A stretch of DNA of 38,235 nucleotides from an uncultured Bacteroidales bacterium (lineage in GTDB: Bacteria > Bacteroidota > Bacteroidia > Bacteroidales > Paludibacteraceae): NCBI GenBank assembly GCA_937901225.1, contig CALCGX010000079.1:1-38235 (forward strand), written 5' to 3'. The notes under the pieces are model-generated. The model saw nothing but the letters and a program-made list of their open reading frames with translations. It was not told the origin of the DNA and did no database searches. This document shows positions 7,079 to 14,700 of this stretch, piece after piece. A program made the position numbers and the translations under genes. Each line of letters opens with the position of its first letter. The first letter of the stretch is position 1.

Positions 7079-8165
7079 CGCGTGAGTAGCAATGTAGTTG
7101 ACCGCTTGAAACATAGTTTTTTGCATCTGTAATATATATATCGCCATTATATGGATTCACTTGTATGCCGTATGGAATCTTGATGTTTTTCTCGGTTCCA
7201 TCGGTGATAAAATGATCCGAAACAAGTATAGAAGTGCGCATGTTGAATATACCATAAGTGATATGGTTGGACATTATTTCATCGTTCCAATGCGCGCCGT
7301 AGAAGTACATGGAGTCGCCGAGGAGCACCATTTCAGAAACTGCCGGTGCTTGGGCTATTGGCAATAGGCTATTGGTTATAGGCGAGAAACAGGTAAGTTG
7401 TGGTTGGACGTCTTTGTGGTCGCCGCGAGAGGTGATCCATAGACGGTTGTATTGGTCTTTGCGTACACGGTGAGGGTTGACACAGATAGGAATCTTCTTG
7501 ACTTGGCGGAAGTCTGTTAGATCCACAACAGAAAGTGTAGAGTCGTAGTCAGGTGCGCGGTAGCCGCCTGAGTTGGCCACATAGAGGTAGTTGCCGATAA
7601 TCTCAAACTCTTCGGGTTGGTAGCCCACTGTTACCTGTCGGGTGATGCGAAGTGTGGCAGTATCCACCTCGAAGATTGCTCCCAATTGGGCATTGGGGTC
7701 AATGCTCACGGGACCGACATACGAACTGATATATGCCTTATCCCCATGGAAACGAATGTAACGGCAATTAGGGATGTCGATTTGTCCGATGCGACGGCAG
7801 GTGTGCAGGTCCATTACTTCGACTTTGTGCGAGCAGTTGATGACCGCATAGAGGCGATTGCCATAGACTTGGATGTCGTTGCCGACGTCGCCCAGTTCTT
7901 TGATGACATTCGGATTGCGTTCGCCGTAGATGTTGCGGATATAGGTGCCGTTACAGAAGTCGAGGTAGTCGATAGTAGCTTTGTTGCTACCCATATTGCC
8001 TTCGTTGAGCAGGTACATACCAATGGGTTCATTGGTCGCAAAACTGCTCAATTCTCTTGATTCCATCGGCAAAACCTCGTACTCTGCAGGGAAGATAATC
8101 TCGTCGCTGCGGCAGGAGATTAGGGAACAAGGAATAAGGAGCAAGGAGCAAAGACCAATCAGCAT
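7011..8165 (-). CDS. btuG: BtuG-like surface B12-binding beta-propeller lipoprotein
   Basis: The gene follows btuB. From the ATG at 8165 the product has 384 residues: a hydrophobic signal ending in the lipobox LISC (Cys18), then a YncE-like beta-propeller. Landmarks are YLLNEGNMGSNKATIDYLDF, NDIQVYGNRLYAVIN, QPEEFEIIGNYLYVANSGG and GIQVNPYNGDIYITDA, the pattern of Bacteroides BtuG. That protein caps BtuB on the cell surface and binds B12 very tightly. An earlier ATG at 8246 would overlap btuB by 25 bp and add a charged N-terminal stretch encoded partly by a 7-bp repeat; I prefer 8165 but cannot exclude it. The signal core (residues 4-17) and residues 262-271 are themselves encoded by 7-bp arrays. 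Confidence 0.88.
   Translation of the reverse strand: MLIGLCSLLLIPCSLISCRSDEIIFPAEYEVLPMESRELSSFATNEPIGMYLLNEGNMGSNKATIDYLDFCNGTYIRNIYGERNPNVIKELGDVGNDIQVYGNRLYAVINCSHKVEVMDLHTCRRIGQIDIPNCRYIRFHGDKAYISSYVGPVSIDPNAQLGAIFEVDTATLRITRQVTVGYQPEEFEIIGNYLYVANSGGYRAPDYDSTLSVVDLTDFRQVKKIPICVNPHRVRKDQYNRLWITSRGDHKDVQPQLTCFSPITNSLLPIAQAPAVSEMVLLGDSMYFYGAHWNDEIMSNHITYGIFNMRTSILVSDHFITDGTEKNIKIPYGIQVNPYNGDIYITDAKNYVSSGQLHCYSRDGKRKWSVRTGDIPAHMCFVYR
7355..7382. repeat. 7-bp tandem repeat inside btuG
   Basis: Four heptamers (CTATTGG, CAATAGG, CTATTGG, TTATAGG) encode PITNSLLPIA in a probable propeller loop of the BtuG-like protein. The unit word is unlike the TCTTGGT family nearby, but the period is again exactly 7. 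Confidence 0.88.
8115..8156. repeat. 7-bp tandem repeat encoding the BtuG signal-peptide core
   Basis: Six heptamers of the AAGGAGC type on the plus strand cover exactly 42 bp. On the coding strand they encode residues 4-17 (GLCSLLLIPCSLIS), immediately before the lipobox Cys18. The array is the same word family as those in btuB and the btuH-like gene but in the opposite orientation relative to the gene. Confidence 0.9.
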
Positions 8166-8191
8166 AGACTGCCACACTCTAAGGTCATTTG

Positions 8192-8226
8192 TCTTGGTTC
8201 TTGGTTCCTGATTCTTGGTTCTTAAT
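8192..8226. repeat. 7-bp tandem repeat at the btuB-btuG junction
   Basis: Five heptamers of the TCTTGGT type fill most of the space between the btuB stop codon (8222-8224, inside the last unit) and the btuG start at 8165. Confidence 0.92.
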
Positions 8227-10330
8227 ATGTGATGCTGATAGTACATTTGTAATTGCGTTTGGGCATTGGGTAGTTGAGGATAACATCGTAATCTTGTGAC
8301 AATAAATTATTTACATCCAATGCCACACGGAGGCTTATTGGGTATTTTGTCTTGGTTCTTGATTCCTTGCTCTTGGCTCCAAATTGCCATTCTCCAAATA
8401 CGCTCAAATCGTGGGTATACCAAGGTTGGGTGTAGTTATAGATGATATTTTCCTGTTGGTTGTAGCGTTCTCCTACATAGATAAAGCTGTAGTTTAAGCC
8501 ATACTGCTGCCAGTCGTTTTGCCAGCCGAACATGCCTACTGCGCTGCCTGAATGCCAAGGGATATAAGGAATCTGGTCGCCGTAATATGAATCATTTGGG
8601 TCGGTAACATCGATGGCCGTTTGGTAGGTATATTGCGCTTTGGCGGTGAGGTAGAAGTCTTTTGGTAAGACGAAATGTAGTTGTGCGTTGATATCTATAC
8701 CGTTGATTTTGACTAGTCCGAGGTTGAGCATTGTCCAGCGGAACTGCTGGCCTTTGGGATAAGCGATGATTTTGTCGGATATGCGGTTGTAGTAGTAATC
8801 GGCATTGAGGCGGAACTCAGAGCCACGTTGCTGAGCAATGCGGAAAGGTTGTGTAAAACTCAAACCGACATTATGCTGCTTTGCCAACTCGGGTTTGAGG
8901 TAGGCGTTGCCCATGTCGGTGTAGTAGAGGTCGTTGAAGGTTGGATAACGGTAACTTTGTTTGTAGAAGGCGTTTAAGCGGAGGTCAACGAGTTGCGTAG
9001 GGCGGTAGGAGAGGAACAGGGCTGGAGTAAAGCGTTGTGTTGCATTGGGTAGTGTTGTGTAGTGTTGTGTAGCATTGTGTCCTGATTCTTGGTTCTTGGT
9101 TCCTTGCTCATCATTGACAAATGTCCCTAATACGCTGGCTTGGATGCGTAGGTAGTTTTTGATATTGATGGCAGTGGCAGCGCTGAGCCAATGGGTAAAA
9201 CGATGGGCTTCTGCATACATGCTGAGGGCATTGTATTGCAGGTCATAGGCAGCGCTCACATCCCACCAATCGAAGATGCGCACTTTGTGCGCCATAGTGA
9301 AGTAAAGCTCCTGTTGCAGGTATTGATTCTCCACGCGGATGAGTTTATCGTCATTGTTGATATAGCGTGTATAGTCATTGGCATACTTCAAATTAGCTTT
9401 GACCGACCAGCGATTAAACAACTCATCTTGCCATGTGGCTTGCACAAAGGAATTGCGGTCCCAAAGGCGTTCGCCATTACGCCATACATTATTCACAATC
9501 GCACCAGGTACACCGCGCTCAGAGTTGTAATGATATAGTTGCAACTTCCAGAATCCCGTGTTGCTATAGTAGTGATTGACAGCCGCTTCCACACGAATGG
9601 CATTGATATCGCCATTCTGGCGGATGGCGGTGGTGTCGTATGCCACTTCGCCCGAAGGAGTGACGCGGCGGTAGCGGAAGGGGTACTTGCCATTGGAAGA
9701 GATGAGTTCGGCGTTCATGGTCAGCGACATCGTTTCGCTGAGCTTGACATCGAGCAAAAGGCTAGGATCAATAAGAGCAAAACTACCTGCACGCATTTGT
9801 GCTTTCACGTTCACAGTCTTGCCTGCAGCGAAGCGTGGACGGCGGGCGGTGAGGTAGATACTACCTGCCGCACCGAACTCGCGAGCCGACTGCCAGATGT
9901 CGGATTTCTGACCGTTGTAGAGTTGGATTTCTTCGATGTTTTCGAGGGAGTACTTGCCGAGGTCGATTTGTCCGTTTTGTGCGTTACCGAGCTGAATACC
10001 ATTGTAATACACGCCCATGTGATTGGTGCCCATAGAGCGGATATTGACGGTTTTGATACCGCCCACACCACCGTAGTCTTTGATCTGTACACCTGAGAAA
10101 TAGCGAATAGCATCAGCTACGCTGAGGGCATTCATCTTTTTGAGTTGTGCGCCCGAAAGTGTTTGAGGGATAATGATATCCTTCTCTTTGACACGGGCGT
10201 TAATAGTGAATTCCTCCAACTCTAAATGGCGGTAAATAGAGTCAAGATACAAGGAATCGGCGGCATTGTTTTGAGAGAATGCTGCTACACACAAGAGTGT
10301 GAAAAATACTATGGATACCAATCTACGCAT
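8222..10330 (-). CDS. btuB: TonB-dependent outer-membrane cobalamin receptor
   Basis: This 702-residue receptor has a signal peptide (MRRLVSIVFFTLLCVAAFSQ), a TonB-box-like LEEFTINA near residue 37, and a plug domain at about 50-165 (MNALSVADAIRYFSGVQIKD, VNIRSMGTNHMGVYYNGI). The beta-barrel follows with YRPTQLVDLRLNAFYKQSYRYPTFNDLYY, and the chain ends in an aromatic residue, ISITY. It lacks the N-terminal CarboxypepD-like domain of SusC proteins and resembles BtuB. A cobalamin riboswitch upstream and the btuG-like gene downstream fix its role in B12 uptake. Residues about 406-434 and 649-661 are encoded by short tandem repeats and probably lie in loops. Confidence 0.93.
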   Translation of the reverse strand: MRRLVSIVFFTLLCVAAFSQNNAADSLYLDSIYRHLELEEFTINARVKEKDIIIPQTLSGAQLKKMNALSVADAIRYFSGVQIKDYGGVGGIKTVNIRSMGTNHMGVYYNGIQLGNAQNGQIDLGKYSLENIEEIQLYNGQKSDIWQSAREFGAAGSIYLTARRPRFAAGKTVNVKAQMRAGSFALIDPSLLLDVKLSETMSLTMNAELISSNGKYPFRYRRVTPSGEVAYDTTAIRQNGDINAIRVEAAVNHYYSNTGFWKLQLYHYNSERGVPGAIVNNVWRNGERLWDRNSFVQATWQDELFNRWSVKANLKYANDYTRYINNDDKLIRVENQYLQQELYFTMAHKVRIFDWWDVSAAYDLQYNALSMYAEAHRFTHWLSAATAINIKNYLRIQASVLGTFVNDEQGTKNQESGHNATQHYTTLPNATQRFTPALFLSYRPTQLVDLRLNAFYKQSYRYPTFNDLYYTDMGNAYLKPELAKQHNVGLSFTQPFRIAQQRGSEFRLNADYYYNRISDKIIAYPKGQQFRWTMLNLGLVKINGIDINAQLHFVLPKDFYLTAKAQYTYQTAIDVTDPNDSYYGDQIPYIPWHSGSAVGMFGWQNDWQQYGLNYSFIYVGERYNQQENIIYNYTQPWYTHDLSVFGEWQFGAKSKESRTKTKYPISLRVALDVNNLLSQDYDVILNYPMPKRNYKCTISITY
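8350..8384. repeat. 7-bp tandem repeat in the 3-prime part of btuB
   Basis: Five heptamers (TCTTGGT, TCTTGAT, TCCTTGC, TCTTGGC, then a degenerate unit) encode AKSKESRTKTK, residues about 649-661 of BtuB. This hydrophilic stretch lies between two barrel strands. Confidence 0.9.
9031..9114. repeat. Composite 10-bp and 7-bp tandem repeats inside btuB
   Basis: Five 10-bp units of the AGTGTTGTGT type (9031-9080) run directly into five 7-bp units of the TCTTGGT type (9080-9114). The coding strand gives EQGTKNQESGHNATQHYTT and following residues, BtuB residues about 406-434. A surface loop is the likely location. Confidence 0.9.
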
Positions 10331-10379
10331 GTTGTTTGACTCTATACCACGAGAGTGTTCAACTTGCCACTTCGGGCAG

Positions 10380-10452
10380 TTCTAAAAGTTCCAAGGTTCT
10401 AAAAGTTCTAAAGGTGAATTTCTCATAGAACAGCGGCATTGCCGCGATTAGA
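10380..10452. repeat. 9-bp repeat array and adjoining palindrome in the btuB leader
   Basis: Units of the TTCTAAAAG type (9, 8, 9, 9 bp) run from 10380 to 10414. Then 10427-10452 has TAGAAC words flanking the palindrome GCGGCATTGCCGC. The layout, short words around a hairpin, is like the elements in iorA. It sits between the riboswitch and the btuB start codon. Confidence 0.75.
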
Positions 10453-10469
10453 ACATTAAACTTCTTTAA

Positions 10470-10665
10470 CTGCCAACTCTGTTGGCGACATGCAGCAGGT
10501 CTTCTGACTTATTGCTCGTTTGTTCAGCCTTCCCAGCTTTGGCAGTTGACAGTTTATAGTTGACAATTGACAATTAGCCAGTGACTTAGATTCAGAACAA
10601 ACGATATTGCAAATCACAGCAGCGGGTCTGTGCCAGAATCTCACTGGCTTCCCTAAAGCTGAATG
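10470..10665 (-). promoter_or_regulatory. Cobalamin riboswitch
   Basis: The minus strand shows the riboswitch core GGGAAGCCAGTGAGATTCTG followed by GCACAGACCCGC (plus coordinates 10622-10653). It then shows CTGGGAAGGC (complement of 10526-10535) and the B12 box AGTCAGAAGACCTGC (complement of 10492-10509). A further stem GCCAACAGAGTTGGC at 10472-10486 may be the expression switch. Binding of adenosylcobalamin to such RNAs represses downstream uptake genes. A 7-bp repeat array (10541-10575) occupies the variable arm between CACTGGC and GCCAAAGCTGG. Confidence 0.95.
10541..10575. repeat. 7-bp tandem repeat inside the cobalamin riboswitch
   Basis: Five heptamers (GGCAGTT, GACAGTT, TATAGTT, GACAATT, GACAATT) fill the distal part of a peripheral riboswitch arm. 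They share the word family of the array in iorA. Confidence 0.92.
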
Positions 10666-10670
10666 CGGGT

Positions 10671-10703
10671 GCAAAGGTACGACAAAAAATGCACATACGC
10701 AAG
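10671..10703 (-). promoter_or_regulatory. Promoter of the btuB operon
   Basis: Minus-strand TACCTTTG (10679-10672) and CTTG (10703-10700) are separated by 20 nt. The start of transcription near 10665 falls right at the riboswitch 5-prime end. The boxes lie inside the end of the 283-bp repeat, exactly as for iorA. Confidence 0.75.
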
Positions 10704-10953
10704 TAAACGAACACTTTTTTATAAGAAAATAATAGATTTTATCTATATTCAATAAGGTATTCATCACTCATTTAAGCACGCTTAAGAATGAAGTGATGGA
10801 TAGCAGATGATAAGGCGAAGCCGATTTTCTTATAAATAAAGTGTGAGTGTCTGTAGTATGGGCTGCATCGTGCGAACGTAGCTACGAGGGAATTGGCTTT
10901 TAAGCGTTGTGCTTGGGCGGTATCAAAGCCAAGGCAGATGTTCGAAGGTACAA
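10671..10953. repeat. 283-bp long repeat, copy 2
   Basis: Second copy of the element at 5511-5793, with a single mismatch. It lies upstream of the btuB riboswitch in the same orientation as copy 1 lies upstream of iorA. Beyond 10953 the sequence diverges into AT-rich DNA that keeps a degenerate relative of the 59-bp flank (10946-10975). Confidence 0.95.
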
Positions 10954-11049
10954 AAAAATGATATACGCAAATATAGCGAGTATTTTGTTACATTTTCTAA
11001 TTGCAATTATGCATTTTATTTATATTGATTTAGGCCAATAACTGTATTA

Positions 11050-11739
11050 TTACCTTATATGTTTTAATTTAAAACGTATTATTAGATATATACATGAAAA
11101 TATTAATAGTGGTAATATTGCACCATTTATTGGAGCATCATAACCGTCCATAGGTGGACCGAAAGCATTATGTCTAGCACGTATATTAGCAGGTTGCGGT
11201 TCTTCAAAAGGTATATGTAAAGAGTTTGTTTGCATAATTACATCATTTGTTGAACCATTCATAGGTATACCAAAGGCATGATATTTAGCACTCGCATAAA
11301 CAAATTGAGTTTTGTCTAAAGTTGTATAAAAAGTTGTTTTATGTATAGTTGCATCATTTGTTGGGCCAATAGGTTGACCGAAGGATTTATATTTAGCTCT
11401 ATTATTATATTTTCGAAACGGTAGGTAATTATTTGCAAAAGTACCCACATTAACAGATTGTGATTCTTCTAAAGGCACATATGAAGAATTTGTTTGTACA
11501 TTAATTTGTGGATAATGATTATAATTCACCATTTGTGATTGTGTGTTATTTGATTCATATCTTTTATGATATAAAACCTGAATGCCTTTTGAATTATAAT
11601 GACGATTACACTTGGTATTTGTTGTATAAGGTGTTTGTAATTCAATATTGCCCAACAACCCCAATAAAGATTGAGATATTGCAAGCAATAAAATTACTGC
11701 CACCACAATGTATATAATATTTTTTATTTTAGCAGGCAT
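11050..11739 (-). CDS. Small membrane-anchored repeat protein of unknown function
   Basis: I do not recognise this 229-residue protein. It has an N-terminal hydrophobic segment (residues about 6-28, IIYIVVAVILLLAISQSLLG) and a polar Asn/Thr/Tyr-rich middle. It closes with DAPINGA, a hydrophobic segment (LPLLIFSCIYLIIRF) and a basic end KLKHIR. That tail resembles the short motif, membrane span and basic cluster of C-terminal sorting signals in Bacteroidota. The middle has repeats of about 36-38 residues marked by FGQPIGPTNDA, FGIPMNGSTNDV and FGPPMDGYDA, and by VQTNSSYVPLEE / MQTNSLHIPFEE. It overlaps the 3-prime end of the preceding gene by 16 bp on the same strand, so the two are probably cotranscribed. 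Base composition is AT-rich like that gene. Confidence 0.7.
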   Translation of the reverse strand: MPAKIKNIIYIVVAVILLLAISQSLLGLLGNIELQTPYTTNTKCNRHYNSKGIQVLYHKRYESNNTQSQMVNYNHYPQINVQTNSSYVPLEESQSVNVGTFANNYLPFRKYNNRAKYKSFGQPIGPTNDATIHKTTFYTTLDKTQFVYASAKYHAFGIPMNGSTNDVIMQTNSLHIPFEEPQPANIRARHNAFGPPMDGYDAPINGAILPLLIFSCIYLIIRFKLKHIR

Positions 11740-14700
11740 AGTTTAAAGGTTTTATTGTTAGTAATTACGATATAAATACCGTTTGTTAAATTATTTAAAT
11801 CATTTGATGAATCTACTTTTGAATTATAAATTAAATGACCATTAAAGTTATAGATGTAAATGATATCGTTTAAGTTAATTTCATTGAATGAATCTATTGT
11901 TTCTGTTGCTGTTACAATATCTCTATCCCCGTTTTTTTTATCAGTAGTGATTAGAAATCTTGGCTCATTATTTGATTGGATATGATAAAATGTATAAGTT
12001 TCATTACTTAATATATCAACATATTCATTGGTGATTATATCGTATAAATATAATTTATCGTAAGAATACAATTTATCGATATTGAATGTTAAAGTATACA
12101 TCTCATATTCTGAATCACCTCTAAATCCTATAGATTGATTGACAATATTATTACTTGTATTAATTGACGTATAAATACTATCATTAATTGCAAATATTTG
12201 TGGACCGTTATTATCAAATAATTTTATTGCATCATATCCATTATCAAAATTAGGTGTGCAATCTTTATGTTCGATTAGGTATAATCTATCATTAGATTGG
12301 CTACTTTTAACATCTATTTTAAGCACATTAAATTCTGGATTCACCTCACTAATAACACGTTTTTGATTATTGAAAGAAGTAGAATTATATACATTCTTTT
12401 CATAATCAACAATAAATTGTCCGCCATTAGGGAATGACTTTATGAAAAACGCTTGTGAAGATGCGATTGTGCGAGGATATTCTGAGCCAAGTACTGAAAT
12501 AACATTAATAGGAATTTGGATAGTTTGTCCTGGATTAAATCCTAAGGTATTACTAACTTGTTCTTTCCATTCTGCATAAGAGCCCGTATTATAAATATAA
12601 ATGGTTGCTTCTACGTTAATGAAATTATCCATACTTAAAGAGGTAATATCAATAGGTCCAGAATAACTATTTGTAATTAAGTTATTACCTAAATCATCAG
12701 AACGGTATTTGCTATCAGAATAAGTTAAATTATATGTATGATTCTTATTTAACAAACTACCACTATAAGTATAAGTACGTTCGTTTTCTTGAGCAATACA
12801 ATACCCATTCCAAGCATATAAATGAGATTGTTCGTTAAGTTTTTCAGCCCAACAACTAACTGCATTTTGAGTTTCATCCCATCTGTATATCCAATTGGTT
12901 ATACCATCTGTATTTAAAGTTGAATATTTTAAAGAATCGGTAATAATGCCGATATATTGCCATTTAGGGTCTTTGAAATTTCCTGCTATACTATTTCTGA
13001 TACCATCTGAAAATGCTTTAGAATACAATTGTATTGTTGCATCTACTTTATTTTTGTTTTTATATAAGAATGAAGCAGTATTAACCTCATTTGATTCGAT
13101 AATAATATCCGTATTACTTGCTTGATTAATTGTGTCGATCTTGAGGACTCCTTGTGGTTTTATAGTGATGGATGTATTACTATTTAATATCACATTTTTA
13201 ACTGTAATTGTTGCATTATTCGGTATAGTCACATTTGCAGCAATAATAACATCTTCGTTTTCATTAGGTAATCCAAAGCTCCATTTGTTGTTTTCTCCCC
13301 ACTCCCCCTCAGATAGGAAGGTATTATTGCGAAAAACATTAGCTATGATTGTTACTGTTTTTGAACGTATGCCATCACTAATTGTAATATGTGCAATCGC
13401 TTCGCCTTCTTTAGATGGTGTAAAGGTGACATTAAAGTCATACGATCTATTATCTAATTGACAAAAAGTTCCTGTTTTCGTAGTTGCTTTATTGCAAATG
13501 ACATTCTTACTTGGCTTGAAATCATTATTATCGGAAGCAGCCTTTAATTCATTGTCAACCAAGAAAGATTTAAATTTTATAGGTATAGTAATATGATCAT
13601 TCAATTTAACATTACCTATATTAATGGTGTCATTTTCCATTAAAATATGACGAGCGACTTTAGAATAAACATCACCAACATATATTTTTTGCCCTCCAAA
13701 TGGGTCTCTACTACCGGTGAAAACAACCTTATCCAATGTCTGACTGATAGAATAAACTTCTGTTTGTAGCTTGTTGTTTGTATCATAAGTAGTATATCCA
13801 TAATTTGTGCCAGTTAATTTATATTTTATACCAGTTGCATCATCTTCAACATAATGAGTGACATTACCAGCCTCACTTACCCATGCACGATACTTTAAAT
13901 TTTCTTGTGGATAATAAAATGGCCATTGTTTCCCTAATAATACTCCAAGTAAATCATTAGCAATATTTACATTAATATAATGCCACTCACCTTTGTATAT
14001 ATAAATTCCATTCGCGATCTCGGCTGATGAATTATATGTAGTTGGGGTTTCTACAATAGCATTTACCCATCCAGCATGTTGACCATCTTTTGTGTATTCT
14101 GAAACATTATAAGTTTTGGTGTTGCCATTTAGTGTATACTTGAAATCTGCGCCGACATATACAATAAATCTAGTGGCGTCATCAACATCATTTATGGTTA
14201 ATGAAGTAGTATTTATATTTTCAATATTTTCTATTGTACGATATGCAGTTGGGCGTTCGCAACGTACATCATAATAATCGTGATAATAAATATGTACTCT
14301 ATAACGAACAAATGCATGATTTGCTAGTATGTCCACTTTATTCCAATTAATGGTAAAACTATTTTGACTTACATTGCTAAACCATATACTGGAAGTTTTA
14401 GGATATGAGTGTGTCGTAACATCTACAACATTTGAAGGATTGGATAAAGAAGAAGCATAAACTGATTTAACAGTATATTTGTGGTTGGAGCCCATAATCA
14501 AACCTGTAATAGTAGCACTGGTACTAGTTGCGGATTCAATAAGAGTATTATTATCATAGATATTATATGAGGTTGCACCATCAATCTTGTTCCAAGATAG
14601 TGTTACATAGTCATAAGCATTAACCGTGCAACTCAATGTAGGAGGAGTCAGCGCACTAGAGAGGGTATTAATAGGGATGTCGATAGTACTTCCAATGACT

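Noticed and set aside
6365..7132. 255-codon plus-strand open frame opposite the btuH-like gene
   Set aside because: Shadow frame; the minus strand has lipobox, domain features and operon context.
9539..10096. 185-codon plus-strand open frame opposite btuB
   Set aside because: Shadow frame of the TonB-dependent receptor plug domain.
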